Assembly (NCBI GenBank): GCA_051000345.1
Contig: JBPCOJ010000044.1
Span: 1 to 23,197 of the forward strand
Direction: 5' to 3'
DNA: 23,197 bases
Origin: JBHENC01 sp051000345
GTDB taxonomy: Bacteria; Acidobacteriota; Blastocatellia; Pyrinomonadales; Pyrinomonadaceae
How positions within the stretch are numbered: position 1 is the first letter of the stretch; each line of letters opens with the position of its first letter. The notes under the pieces were generated by a model. That model did not search any database. It had not been told where the DNA came from and was given only the letters and a program-made list of their open reading frames with translations. This document shows positions 13,143 to 21,141 of this stretch, in pieces. The translations under genes and the position numbers were made by a program.

Positions 13143-14834
13143 TTAATGTTTGAAATGGCGAACGCCCGTTAAGACCATCGCAAGGTTGTGTTCGTTTGCC
13201 GCTGCAATTACTTCCTCGTCGCGCACGGAGCCGCCGGGTTGAATAACGGCGGTGATGCCGTGTCGCGCGGCTTCGTCAACGCCGTCCCGAAACGGAAAGA
13301 AGGCATCGGAAGCAAGCACGGAGCCTTCGACGGGCAACTGCGCGCGCATTGCGCCGAGCTTAACCGAATCAACTCTCGACATCTGGCCTGCGCCGACGCC
13401 GATGGTTTGCTCATCGCGCGCGTAAACAATCGCATTCGACTTCGTATGCTTGCAGACTGTCCATGCGAAAAGCAGCGAGCTGATTTCTTCATCGGACGGC
13501 TCGCGTTTGCTGACGACTGTGAGATCGTCGCGCGTCAGGCGTCGCACATCGCGTGTTTGCGCCAGCACTCCGCCGGAGATGGTTCTAAATTCCAAACTTT
13601 CGTCGCGGCTTAATCGTTTGGCGCGAAGCACGCGCAAATTCTTTTTCGCGCGCAGTGTTTCCAGCGCGGCAGCTTCGTAATCCGGCGCGATGATGACTTC
13701 GGTGAAAATCTCCGTGACGGCGCGCGCCGCTGCTTCGTCAATCGCGTGGTTGAAGGCGACGATGCCACCGAAAGCAGAGACCGGATCGGTGGCAAGCGCG
13801 CGGCGGTAAGCTTCTGCTGCCGTCCTGCCCGAAGCGACGCCCGCCGGATTCGTGTGCTTAATGATCGCGCAGACATGCTCATCGAAATCGCAAACGAGTT
13901 GCCATGCCGCATCCGCGTCAACGTAGTTGTTGAAGGACATCTCTTTGCCGTTGAACAGTTCGGCGGATGCAATGCCCGTGTTTTCAAACGCGTCCTGTCC
14001 TTCCACGAATATCGTTTCGCGCGCATAGGGAAGCGACATCAAGTGGCTTTCATCCTTCCTGTAAAGCGCGGCGAATTGATGCGGGTTTTCGCCGTATCTT
14101 AAATCGAAGGATTTCTTGAGTTTCAGGTGCAGGGAAGGCCATAGCGCGTTGTGCGGCGTGTCTTCCGCCATGCCGTCATCGAGTTGTGCTTCGATGGATT
14201 GTTCAAAGCCTGCTTTGTCTAATTTCGGGTAAAGGTATCTGTAGACGTATGAATCGTAAGCGGATGTGCGCTGGAATGCCTGCACCGCCAGACGCCCGCG
14301 CGTGTGGAGCGAGAGCGCGCCCGCGTGTTCGTGTAGCTCTCGAATAATTTCTGCGTAGGCTGTTGGTGAAACGACGACTGCGACATCCCGAAAATTCTTT
14401 GCGGCGGAACGAATCATCGCGGGGCCGCCGATGTCTATTTGCTCGATGGCTTCTTCGAGCGTGACGCCCTTGCGCGCAATGGTTTGCTCGAACGGATAGA
14501 GATTGATGACAAGCATATCAATCATTTCGATGCCGTGCTCGCGTGCCGCCGCCATGTGCGATTCGTCGCCGCGTAAAGCGAGCAGCGCGCCGTGAATGCG
14601 CGGGTGCAGAGTTTTGACGCGCCCGTTCATCATTTCGGGAAAGCCTGTTATGTCGGAAACATCGCGCACTTCGATTCCGGCGTCGCGTAGTGATTGCGCA
14701 GTGCCGCCTGTGCTGATGAGTTCGACATTCATGCGCGAGAGTTCGCGCGCGAAGTCGATGAGTCCTGTTTTGTCGGAGACGCTTAAAAGCGCGCGGCGTA
14801 TGATGCGTAATCCCTGTTTATTTTGTTCGGTCAT
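13143..14834 (-). CDS. purH: Bifunctional AICAR transformylase / IMP cyclohydrolase
   Basis: Catalyses the last two steps of de novo purine synthesis, AICAR to FAICAR to IMP; cytoplasmic. The cyclohydrolase domain fills roughly residues 10-160, with SVSDKTGL (18-25), STGGTA (41-46), VKTLHPRIHG (73-82) and NLYPFE. The transformylase domain follows, with DLRYGENPHQ (244-253), FNNYVDADAA and the catalytic Lys326-His327 in IIKHTNPAG. It ends with DAFFPFRDGVDEAARHGI and the usual short C-terminus LTGVRHFKH. At 563 residues it is longer than most (about 510-530); the surplus appears around residues 205-240, between the domains. Its start is 34 bases downstream of the VWA gene stop, so it is likely transcribed from the promoter at 16094. 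Confidence 0.97.
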   Translation of the reverse strand: MTEQNKQGLRIIRRALLSVSDKTGLIDFARELSRMNVELISTGGTAQSLRDAGIEVRDVSDITGFPEMMNGRVKTLHPRIHGALLALRGDESHMAAAREHGIEMIDMLVINLYPFEQTIARKGVTLEEAIEQIDIGGPAMIRSAAKNFRDVAVVVSPTAYAEIIRELHEHAGALSLHTRGRLAVQAFQRTSAYDSYVYRYLYPKLDKAGFEQSIEAQLDDGMAEDTPHNALWPSLHLKLKKSFDLRYGENPHQFAALYRKDESHLMSLPYARETIFVEGQDAFENTGIASAELFNGKEMSFNNYVDADAAWQLVCDFDEHVCAIIKHTNPAGVASGRTAAEAYRRALATDPVSAFGGIVAFNHAIDEAAARAVTEIFTEVIIAPDYEAAALETLRAKKNLRVLRAKRLSRDESLEFRTISGGVLAQTRDVRRLTRDDLTVVSKREPSDEEISSLLFAWTVCKHTKSNAIVYARDEQTIGVGAGQMSRVDSVKLGAMRAQLPVEGSVLASDAFFPFRDGVDEAARHGITAVIQPGGSVRDEEVIAAANEHNLAMVLTGVRHFKH

Positions 14835-14868
14835 TGGTGCTGGATTTATTGTTGATGAAATGCGGTTG

Positions 14869-15927
14869 TTAATGGTTCAGGACGTAGCTTTCGCGTAAGA
14901 GCCGCACGCGAAATTTGCGACGGTCACGATTGCTTAGTTCTACTTCGATGCGGTGAATACCTTGATCGCGCGTCGCTTCCGTCGCGTAGTAGCCGAGCAC
15001 ATACTGGCTCGCCAAATCTTCTTCAATTGAGCGAAAGACTGGCGCGAGATCGTAAGTGGCGCGCGGGTCGAGCGCTGTGTCGGCATCGCCCGCGCGGAAA
15101 TAATTGCCGCCGGTTTGCGTGGCTAATTCACGGAAATTTTTCGACGGCGGGCGCGGCTGGAGCGTGCCGTCGCGCGGCGTGTAAAGCGGGAAATGAATAA
15201 TATAAAAAGAGACGCCGAGCCGCTGTGCTTCGTCGATGACAGTTGCAGGATTCGTGCGGCTTGCGGTGTCTAGTCCGTCGCTCATCAGTATGACGATGTG
15301 GCGCGTGGTCGGGTCAATCGCGCGCGTATCGAAGGCGCGAACGGCGGCGAGCGCGGCGTCGAAGATCGCTGTGTGGCGATTCAATTGAGTTGGAAAATCG
15401 AAGGCCGCGCGGACGTTGCTTGTATCGTTTGTGAAGGGAACTGCGAGTTCGGGTTTGTCGTTGAAGCGCAGCACGGCGATGCCGGAGTTTTTGCCGAAGC
15501 GTGAAAATAAATTGAGCGCCGCGTTCGTTTGTCTGGCGGCGTAATCGCGCGCGCTGCCCGACGTGTCGAGCGCGAAGAGAAGCGCGACGCGCGATGTGCC
15601 TGCCGCGAAATACTGCGTTGCGACAATATGATTGTTGTCCTGTACTTGAAAATCGGATTGCGTGAGGCCGCGTATGCGCCGCTTGTTTTTGTCTGCGACA
15701 GAGAACGGCACGACGATCAAATCCGTGCGAACGCGAATTACGTCTTCGTCGGCAGCCGGATTCGTCGAAGTGCGTTGCGCAAGAATGTTTTTCGGAAAAA
15801 CGAAAAGTAGGAAGAGAAATATCGAGAGAGAAAAGAAAGTCAAAGCGTGCGGCAGACGGCGCGCGGGCAAGCTGCTTCGTGAAAGGCTTTGGTAAAGGCT
15901 GCGGGCGGGCGGTGCGTAAAGATTCAT
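14869..15927 (-). CDS. Secreted VWA-domain protein of the Acidobacteria type
   Basis: An exported adhesion- or scaffold-type protein. 352 residues. A basic N-terminal region leads into a hydrophobic signal core (FFSLSIFLFLLFVF) with a likely cut after NILA, near residue 50. An N-terminal beta segment (VIRVRTDLIVVPFSVADKN ... LTQSDFQVQDNN) precedes the VWA domain. The domain has a complete metal-ion-dependent adhesion site start: DTSGS (121-125), plus MSDGLDT for the later Asp. The C-terminal part (ASQYVLGYYAT... HRIEVEL..RDRRKFRVR) is the standard end of this family, which is greatly expanded in Acidobacteria. Ligands are unknown. The start has no strong ribosome binding site, and a short membrane-peptide ORF lies 22 bases upstream. 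Confidence 0.88.
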   Translation of the reverse strand: MNLYAPPARSLYQSLSRSSLPARRLPHALTFFSLSIFLFLLFVFPKNILAQRTSTNPAADEDVIRVRTDLIVVPFSVADKNKRRIRGLTQSDFQVQDNNHIVATQYFAAGTSRVALLFALDTSGSARDYAARQTNAALNLFSRFGKNSGIAVLRFNDKPELAVPFTNDTSNVRAAFDFPTQLNRHTAIFDAALAAVRAFDTRAIDPTTRHIVILMSDGLDTASRTNPATVIDEAQRLGVSFYIIHFPLYTPRDGTLQPRPPSKNFRELATQTGGNYFRAGDADTALDPRATYDLAPVFRSIEEDLASQYVLGYYATEATRDQGIHRIEVELSNRDRRKFRVRLLRESYVLNH

Positions 15928-15949
15928 CGTGCCGCGAAGTGCTCGATCA

Positions 15950-16027
15950 TTAAAACAGAAAGCGCCCGAAGAACAGTATGCTGAGAATCAAGGCGATGGT
16001 GATGACGATGATCTTGACCAGACTCAT
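15950..16027 (-). CDS. 25-residue single-span membrane peptide
   Basis: A very short ORF in the gap upstream of the VWA gene. It starts MSLVKI, continues with an uninterrupted run of Ile, Leu, Val, Ala and Ser, and ends FFGRFLF before TAA: one membrane helix with a Lys near one end and an Arg near the other. Support is better than usual for such a size: GGAG stands eight bases before the ATG, and a good promoter (TTGACA-N18-TAGAAT, 16094-16123) lies about 60 bases upstream, leaving this as the first ORF of the transcript. It does not match any small membrane protein I know. Function unknown; possibilities include an accessory subunit of a membrane complex or a leader whose translation affects the VWA gene. 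Confidence 0.55.
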   Translation of the reverse strand: MSLVKIIVITIALILSILFFGRFLF

Positions 16028-16093
16028 AGCCGAAACTCCGAAGGTTAGCAACAGAAGTGTTCGTGACGCTGAAAAACAGGCGAGCGAAGCGAC

Positions 16094-16123
16094 ATTCTAC
16101 GGTCACACGCCGCAGGCTGTCAA
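16094..16123 (-). promoter_or_regulatory. Sigma70-type promoter for the small peptide-VWA-purH unit
   Basis: Minus strand: -35 TTGACA (16118-16123, perfect), an 18-base spacer, -10 TAGAAT (16094-16099, 5 of 6). Transcription should start near 16087, about 60 bases before the 25-codon ORF. The spacer length equals that of the promoter at 19456, which supports both. Confidence 0.6.
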
Positions 16124-16142
16124 CGTCGAGAATCAATGCCAA

Positions 16143-16203
16143 CAATCCGCGCGGCGCACGCACCAACTCTACTTGTTGGAGTAGTTGTACGCCGCGCGGA
16201 TTG
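16143..16203 (-). terminator. Long hairpin between the TonB receptor gene and the VWA unit
   Basis: A perfect 14-bp outer stem (16143-16156 with 16190-16203; CAATCCGCGCGGCG and its complement) encloses a second, imperfect stem around ACTCTACT / AGTAGT. It lies about 80 bases downstream of the TonB receptor stop and just upstream of the promoter at 16094. No T-run follows on either strand, so it is either a Rho-assisted or bidirectional terminator, or a structured RNA end protecting the receptor mRNA. Confidence 0.45.
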
Positions 16204-16284
16204 CGGAAGTTCAAGTTAAATTAGGCGTGTAACGATGAACCGCAAAAGAAACGAGTTGATGCGAAGACAGTCGCGGCCTACTTG

Positions 16285-18861
16285 TTAAAAGTCCACGCCG
16301 ATTCGTCCCTGAAAACTGCGCGGCGTGACAAAGTGCGTGCCGCTGAAAGTTGACAGAAAATTGTAAAGCACTTGCCGGTTTGTGATGTTGACACCCGTCA
16401 ATCGCAGCGTCACGCGCATACGTTCCGTGCGAAAGAGATTGTCTGTGCCGACGCTGAAATCAAAGAGATTGCGCGGGGCGACACGCGGCGGATTGTGGTC
16501 GTCGTTCTCCGTGCCGTCCGCCGGGATTCGCACGCGGAGTGCGCCGCGACGGGCATCGCTGCAAGTGGTGATCGGCGCGGTCAATGTGGCGAAAGTGTTG
16601 CCGCAGAAAAGGCCGATTTGCTGTTGCTGATCCGGCGTAAATCCGAGCGCCGTCGCGTAGTCGGTCACAGCGCCGGAGACAACACCGCTGTCATAGCGCC
16701 ACGTTAATGCCGCGTAAGGCGCGATGCCTTTGAGTTGATTGAATTGATACTGCAATTGCGTGGTTTGCTGAAACGCTTGATCGTGGTCGATGCGAAAGAC
16801 TCCTGTGGGCAAGTCCGAGTTGAAGAAGAGGCCGCCGGATTCAGGCGGGAAAAAGCGCGCGCGTGAATGACCGCCGACGAAAAAGGCAGAGAAGTTTTTG
16901 TAGTTCGTTAGATTGACGCGCAGGGAAAGCCCGTCAATCTTCGACTTGCTCCACGAAATCGGAAATGTCAAAGGCGTGTTCAGGAGCGCGTTGAAGTCAA
17001 AGGCGTTGTTGGTGAACTTAAAGAAATAGTCTGCGTCAACGACGACGTACTTGCCGACGCCCTGTTGAAGGCCGAAGTTGAATTGGTTGCGGCGTCCCGG
17101 CTGCAAGCTTTGATTGCTCGCGTCGCCGAGGATGCCGTTGGCTAAACCGCCCGCGCCGGTTGCGCTCGACAGAATCAGATTTTCGTTATAAGGCGTCTCG
17201 AACGTGCGCGTGTAGGAAGCACGAAGCACAGTCTTCGTCGGGTTGAAAAGATACGATGCGCCGAGACGTGGTTCGAGCGCATGTCCGTGCGTGAGGCCGT
17301 CGTAGTTGTCGAAACGCAAGCCCAGACTAAGCGTTAAATTGCGCAAAGTGATCGCGTCCTGTGCAAACAACGCTTCCTGCTTAACGTCAGTATGACCGCG
17401 AAACTTAAATAATTGACCGCCGCGCGTTAAATCGAACGGCACAAGGCCGGGCAGGAAATTCGGGTTGTCAATCTGATTGCCGCTGCCGTCATCAATCGTT
17501 GCCGGATTGAAATTCGGATCGGTAATGCCGAACTTGAAATCCTCTGTGAGAAACGTGTGCTGAAACTGCACGCCGAACTTGGCGTTGTGGCGGCCTTTGA
17601 CGTAGGCGACATCTGCTTTGATGCCGGTGCTGTTGAGGCGTCTGGATTGATCGAAGGTTTGCGGCGAATCGTTGAAGCGATTGCCGCTCGGATAGTATTT
17701 GACGTTGTCTAAGCGATAAAAAGGATTGAGCGTGAGCACCGTCGTCGGGCTGAAGACATGCACGAGGCCGGGCGCGATGTTAATGGTATGCACGAGTTGG
17801 CGCTGGTCTTGCCCTGCGGCTTGCTGGTCGAACTGATTGGCAATCTCGAACTTGTTGCGCGCCAGAAACAAATTAAAGTGCAGCGTGTCGTTGTCCGATA
17901 GCTGATAGTCGAAGCGATTGAAGATGCTGCCGGACGTGCCGCGATCATGCAGCACGGCGAGTTCCGGTGCATCGAGAAAGCGCCCCGAACGCTCGAAATT
18001 GAACGCTGAAAAGTTTCCGGCGCGGGCATTGCCGAAGGCGAGCGCGGCTTCGTTGTGCGTCGTGCCGAACGTGCCGTATTCGGAAGCGAAATTACCCGTC
18101 GGCTTCTTTTGATTAAGGCCGGAGCGCGTGATTGCTGTAATCACGAGACTCGTTTTATCGCCGAATTCGGCAGGCGTCGCGCCCGTCGTTACTTCGAGCG
18201 ATTGAATGATGTTAGTGGGAACCTGTGTCGAGAAGGCTTTGCTTTGCTGATCGGAAATCGGTTGATTGTCGAGCGAGATGGTTGATTGCGCGTGATCGCC
18301 TAATGGATGAAAAAAACCGTTCGAGTCTGCGACGACGCCGGGCGCGGCGAGCGTTACGACATCGCTCAAGCCGTTGCCGGGAGAACTGGTCGGCAAGCGA
18401 TTGATCTGCGTGCGGTCAATGTCTGTGTGCGCCGTCGGAATGTTTTCGAGCACGTCGGAAGCGCCGATGTCTGTGACGTTGACGGTTTCGCCTGCGACGC
18501 CGCCGATGGCGAGCGGAATATTTAAGGTGATCGGCACGGATGTGCGAACGGAAACGCTTTGCTGCGCGGTGGTAAAGCCATTAGCAGATACCATTAGTTG
18601 GTAATTGTTAGGCGGAATGTCTGCGAGGCGAAAAGTTCCTGCGTCGTCTGCCGCCGCAGTGCGTTTGTAGCCCGTGATGGGATTCGAGATTGTTATGCTG
18701 GCGTTAGGAACAACCGCGCCGTTCGGGTCTGTCACGACGCCGTTAATTGTGCCTGCCGAGCCTAATGCTTGCGCGCGCGCGTGTATGTTGGAAAATGAAG
18801 CGGTGATTGCCAGCAGCAAAGCGAACTGTATGGCAGCCAGATAAATACTTCTGCGAAACAT
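16285..18861 (-). CDS. TonB-dependent outer-membrane receptor with carboxypeptidase-regulatory-like domain (Oar-like)
   Basis: Outer-membrane transporter driven by TonB. From ATG 18861 it has 858 residues; this start has AGAGAGG about ten bases upstream and begins the signal peptide (MFRRSIYLAAIQFALLLAIT, likely cut after HARA near residue 30). A frame extension to 18933 adds 24 unlikely residues. Domains: carboxypeptidase-regulatory-like beta sandwich ~38-118 (GTINGVVTDPNGAVVPNASI ... Y.L.VSANGF); plug ~143-245 (IDRTQINRLPT, GLSDVVTLAAPGV, VTTGATPAEFGDKTS); then a 22-strand-type barrel to the terminal Phe, the normal end of an outer-membrane barrel. It follows a DUF2946-like gene, and a pair of dyads lies just before it. 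The substrate is unknown; the neighbour suggests a metal or metal complex. Confidence 0.92.
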   Translation of the reverse strand: MFRRSIYLAAIQFALLLAITASFSNIHARAQALGSAGTINGVVTDPNGAVVPNASITISNPITGYKRTAAADDAGTFRLADIPPNNYQLMVSANGFTTAQQSVSVRTSVPITLNIPLAIGGVAGETVNVTDIGASDVLENIPTAHTDIDRTQINRLPTSSPGNGLSDVVTLAAPGVVADSNGFFHPLGDHAQSTISLDNQPISDQQSKAFSTQVPTNIIQSLEVTTGATPAEFGDKTSLVITAITRSGLNQKKPTGNFASEYGTFGTTHNEAALAFGNARAGNFSAFNFERSGRFLDAPELAVLHDRGTSGSIFNRFDYQLSDNDTLHFNLFLARNKFEIANQFDQQAAGQDQRQLVHTINIAPGLVHVFSPTTVLTLNPFYRLDNVKYYPSGNRFNDSPQTFDQSRRLNSTGIKADVAYVKGRHNAKFGVQFQHTFLTEDFKFGITDPNFNPATIDDGSGNQIDNPNFLPGLVPFDLTRGGQLFKFRGHTDVKQEALFAQDAITLRNLTLSLGLRFDNYDGLTHGHALEPRLGASYLFNPTKTVLRASYTRTFETPYNENLILSSATGAGGLANGILGDASNQSLQPGRRNQFNFGLQQGVGKYVVVDADYFFKFTNNAFDFNALLNTPLTFPISWSKSKIDGLSLRVNLTNYKNFSAFFVGGHSRARFFPPESGGLFFNSDLPTGVFRIDHDQAFQQTTQLQYQFNQLKGIAPYAALTWRYDSGVVSGAVTDYATALGFTPDQQQQIGLFCGNTFATLTAPITTCSDARRGALRVRIPADGTENDDHNPPRVAPRNLFDFSVGTDNLFRTERMRVTLRLTGVNITNRQVLYNFLSTFSGTHFVTPRSFQGRIGVDF

Positions 18862-18928
18862 TGACTTTAACCTCTCTGTGTACAACTGCGTGGATGAAAC
18901 GCCAAACGCCTGTGTTGCAACGTCGCCG

Positions 18929-18943
18929 TGCATAAAACATGCA
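18929..18943. promoter_or_regulatory. Operator-like dyad, proximal copy (TGCAT-N5-ATGCA)
   Basis: A perfect 5-bp dyad around an A-rich 5-base centre (AAAAC). With outer bases it extends to GCC...GGC at 18925-18947, one mismatch between. It lies about 70 bases before the TonB receptor start and matches the second dyad at 18983 in half-site and spacing. It could be a repressor operator or, less likely, an RNA hairpin. Confidence 0.35.
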
Positions 18944-18982
18944 AGGCTCGGAAAACAACAAAGAGTTTTGGCGATAACCGGC

Positions 18983-18999
18983 GCGCATGATTTATGCGC
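18983..18999. promoter_or_regulatory. Operator-like dyad, distal copy (GCGCAT-N5-ATGCGC)
   Basis: A perfect 6-bp dyad around the 5-base centre GATTT. It shares the core GCAT-N5-ATGC with the dyad at 18929; the centres are 55 bases apart, close to five helical turns. It lies in the 156-base gap between the DUF2946-like gene and the receptor gene. Confidence 0.35.
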
Positions 19000-19017
19000 C
19001 CGATGGCTTGTTGTGGT

Positions 19018-19416
19018 TTATGACAGAGAGTTTGCGGGCGGCGCTCGTCCGCGTCGTGAGGTGGAGGTTTGAGAGAGAAGGGGGACTGCTGCGGCTAACG
19101 AGCTTGCCGTTTGTTTTTGTGACAGCGTAACGCGCGGTAAATCCGAAAAGAGGCCGCAGGAGAGATGGCTTTGAAGCTGGCAGATTAAGCAATCGTCGCT
19201 ATGGCGATGATTGCTTAAAGAAGAATTGTCGCCATGTGGCTTAACGAAGTTGGTCGCACCGAAAAAGCGCGAAGAGGTTGGCGCATTGCCGCCATGCGTA
19301 TGCACTGCGCCGATTGTCGCCGTGTAAGCGACGAGCGTCAAAAGCGCGAACGCCAACATGCGCGCGAATGGCGCCTGCGCGCGGCGCTGATGTGCAGAGT
19401 AAAGTATGCTGGTCAC
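19018..19416 (-). CDS. DUF2946-like exported His/Cys protein
   Basis: A small exported protein upstream of the TonB receptor. I place the start at GTG 19416 (132 residues): the promoter at 19456-19485 puts the transcript start near 19449, excluding the longer frame, and this start keeps the basic residues (QRRAQAPFAR) before the signal core MLAFALLTLVAYTATIGA. ATG 19359 is the alternative (113 residues). Candidate metal ligands cluster: HTHGG after the signal, then SNHRHSDDCLICQLQSHLSC (His70, His72, Cys76, Cys79, His84, Cys87). The C-terminus RRGRAPP resembles the PP-containing end of DUF2946 proteins, which often accompany TonB-dependent metal receptors. Metal binding and a role in uptake or sensing are inferred. 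A 15-bp hairpin lies over the His/Cys motif. Confidence 0.7.
   Translation of the reverse strand: MTSILYSAHQRRAQAPFARMLAFALLTLVAYTATIGAVHTHGGNAPTSSRFFGATNFVKPHGDNSSLSNHRHSDDCLICQLQSHLSCGLFSDLPRVTLSQKQTASSLAAAVPLLSQTSTSRRGRAPPANSLS
19185..19218. repeat. 15-bp hairpin within the DUF2946-like gene
   Basis: Bases 19185-19199 (TTAAGCAATCGTCGC) pair with 19204-19218 (GCGATGATTGCTTAA) over a 4-base loop; the only imperfection is a G-T pair. The element covers the codons for the LSNHRHSDDCL part of the metal-binding-like motif. It may be a coding coincidence or an mRNA structure. Confidence 0.6.
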
Positions 19417-19455
19417 GTTGCGAAGCGATATGCTAAAGTCCCGATGGTTAGATGC

Positions 19456-19485
19456 ACTATAAGCGCCTGTATGTGTGTGTGTCAA
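19456..19485 (-). promoter_or_regulatory. Sigma70-type promoter for the DUF2946-TonB receptor unit
   Basis: Minus strand: -35 TTGACA (19480-19485, perfect), spacer of 18 bases containing a CA run, -10 TATAGT (19456-19461, 5 of 6). Transcription should start near 19449. The divergent M61 peptidase gene begins within about 80 bases on the other side, so the two units share a control region. Confidence 0.55.
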
Positions 19486-19534
19486 ACAAGCCTGTCAACG
19501 ACATTCGCTCTCGACTTTTCCCCGTAAATCAACA

Positions 19535-21097
19535 ATGATATTGAGTCAGACGCCTCTCTCACTTCGCCAGATGCCTTTTGCTTCTTCTAAATGTTTCATC
19601 GGTTTTCCCGTGTGTATGCGCGGTTTTTGTCTTCTGCTTGTGTGTCTTGCGCCGGGAATTTATACCGCACACGCGCAAGCGATTGACGCGCGTATCTCCG
19701 TCGTTTCGCTACAGCCTGCGCGCGCGCGTATCGAAGGCAAAAGAGCTGTCGGTACGCGCGATTGGTCTTTCCGCAATTCATACGCAGGCGTTGTTAATCT
19801 CGGCGAAAGAATCGAAAATCTATCGTTGACGAACGACAGCGGCGCGCTCGTTGCGGTGAGCAAGCTTGCGCCGGGAGAGTTTCGGGCTAAAGAGCCGTGC
19901 GCGCGTTTTAGTTATGAAGTCAGATTGGACGCGCCGGAAAATGTTGCCGACGCTGCGTATGTTTCATGGATTTCGGAAACGCGCGCCGTCTTGATGCTGA
20001 ACGATCTTTTGCCGCGCCTGCCGGAAGAAAGGGATGCGAACTCTGTTGCGGTGCATTTCTCGCTTCCGTCGAATTGGCAAATCGTTTCGCTCGAAACTCA
20101 AAAGGGAAACGATTCATTTATTGTTAAAGATGCGGCACGCGCCGTTTTTTTCGTCGGGCAGAATCTGCGCACGCGTGAGCAGCGCATCGGCGCGATGATT
20201 TTTACTTTAGCAACAGCGGACGAGTGGGCGTTTACGGATGAAGACGCGATGCGTTCGATTGCGGACGTATTGCGCGAACACATAAAAACAAACAACGGTG
20301 TGCCGCGTGAAAATGCGATGCTGATGCTTACTGCGTTTCCGCGAGCGGTTGGAGCCACGCGCTGGAGTGGGTTGACGCGCGGCGGAACGACATTATTACT
20401 GCTCGGACAAGCATCTTCGAGACCGGCGGCGCTCGCCGGATTGAGTGTTCCACTTGCGCACGAACTCTTTCACTTGTGGATACCGAACGGCGTTGCTTTG
20501 GACGGAAATTACGATTGGTTTTACGAAGGCTTCACGCAGTATCAAGCCCTACGCGCATGTGTGCGGCTCGGCACGCTGACGTTTCAGGAATTCCTCAATG
20601 CGATTGGTGCAGCGTTCGATGCTTATCGCGCAGTGATTGAACGCGATAAATTTTCTTTGGTCGAGGCATCGGAAAGGCGTTGGACGGGCGCGCCGGGAAT
20701 CGTTTATCACAAAGGACTATTGACGGCATTTTTGTACGACCTCACGCTCAGAGAAAAGACAGGTGGCAAGCGTTCGTTGGAAGATGTATATCGAGAGTTG
20801 TTTCGTGTCTACAGGCGGACAGAAGCGCGAACGGATGGCAACGTTGCGGTGATTAAAACTCTAAGTGATGAGTTGGAAATACCGTCTTTCGCGCGACAGT
20901 ATGTGACGAGCGCAAGCACGATTAATTTATTGTCAGCCATCGCGCCGTTCGGACTGAAGATTGAGCCGGGAGGCGTTCGCACGCGGCTTGCAGTCTCCGA
21001 TTCATTAACACGCAAGCAGCGCGATTTGCTGCGTCAACTCGGATACAATACAGAAACGCCCTTGAAGTCTCCGCGTGTAACGCAAAAAGTGAAGTGA
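19535..21097 (+). CDS. Secreted M61-family (glycyl aminopeptidase-like) metallopeptidase
   Basis: An exported zinc peptidase. From ATG 19535 it has 520 residues. The signal core is in MRGFCLLLVCLAPGIYTAHA, with a likely cut after AHA, so ATG 19616 is an equally possible start; neither has a clear ribosome binding site. An N-terminal beta-rich domain (to ~230) is followed by the gluzincin-type catalytic domain: HELFHLW (309-315, zinc ligands His309 and His313, catalytic Glu310) and WFYEGFTQY with Glu331 as third ligand, a spacing normal for M1/M61. The ending (FARQYVTSAS ... PFGLKIEPGG) follows the M61 pattern but without room for the C-terminal PDZ domain many M61 proteins have. It is divergent from the DUF2946-like gene and followed after 44 bases by an SH3 lipoprotein gene. 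Confidence 0.82.
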   Translation: MILSQTPLSLRQMPFASSKCFIGFPVCMRGFCLLLVCLAPGIYTAHAQAIDARISVVSLQPARARIEGKRAVGTRDWSFRNSYAGVVNLGERIENLSLTNDSGALVAVSKLAPGEFRAKEPCARFSYEVRLDAPENVADAAYVSWISETRAVLMLNDLLPRLPEERDANSVAVHFSLPSNWQIVSLETQKGNDSFIVKDAARAVFFVGQNLRTREQRIGAMIFTLATADEWAFTDEDAMRSIADVLREHIKTNNGVPRENAMLMLTAFPRAVGATRWSGLTRGGTTLLLLGQASSRPAALAGLSVPLAHELFHLWIPNGVALDGNYDWFYEGFTQYQALRACVRLGTLTFQEFLNAIGAAFDAYRAVIERDKFSLVEASERRWTGAPGIVYHKGLLTAFLYDLTLREKTGGKRSLEDVYRELFRVYRRTEARTDGNVAVIKTLSDELEIPSFARQYVTSASTINLLSAIAPFGLKIEPGGVRTRLAVSDSLTRKQRDLLRQLGYNTETPLKSPRVTQKVK

Positions 21098-21141
21098 TAA
21101 GACTAATGTACAGATTGCGAGGAGTTGTTAATACTAAAAAG

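Noticed and set aside
15924..16214. 96-codon minus-strand frame ending at the VWA gene start
   Set aside because: Crosses the strong hairpin and the promoter at 16094, so the transcript would begin within it; the 25-codon frame has better signals.
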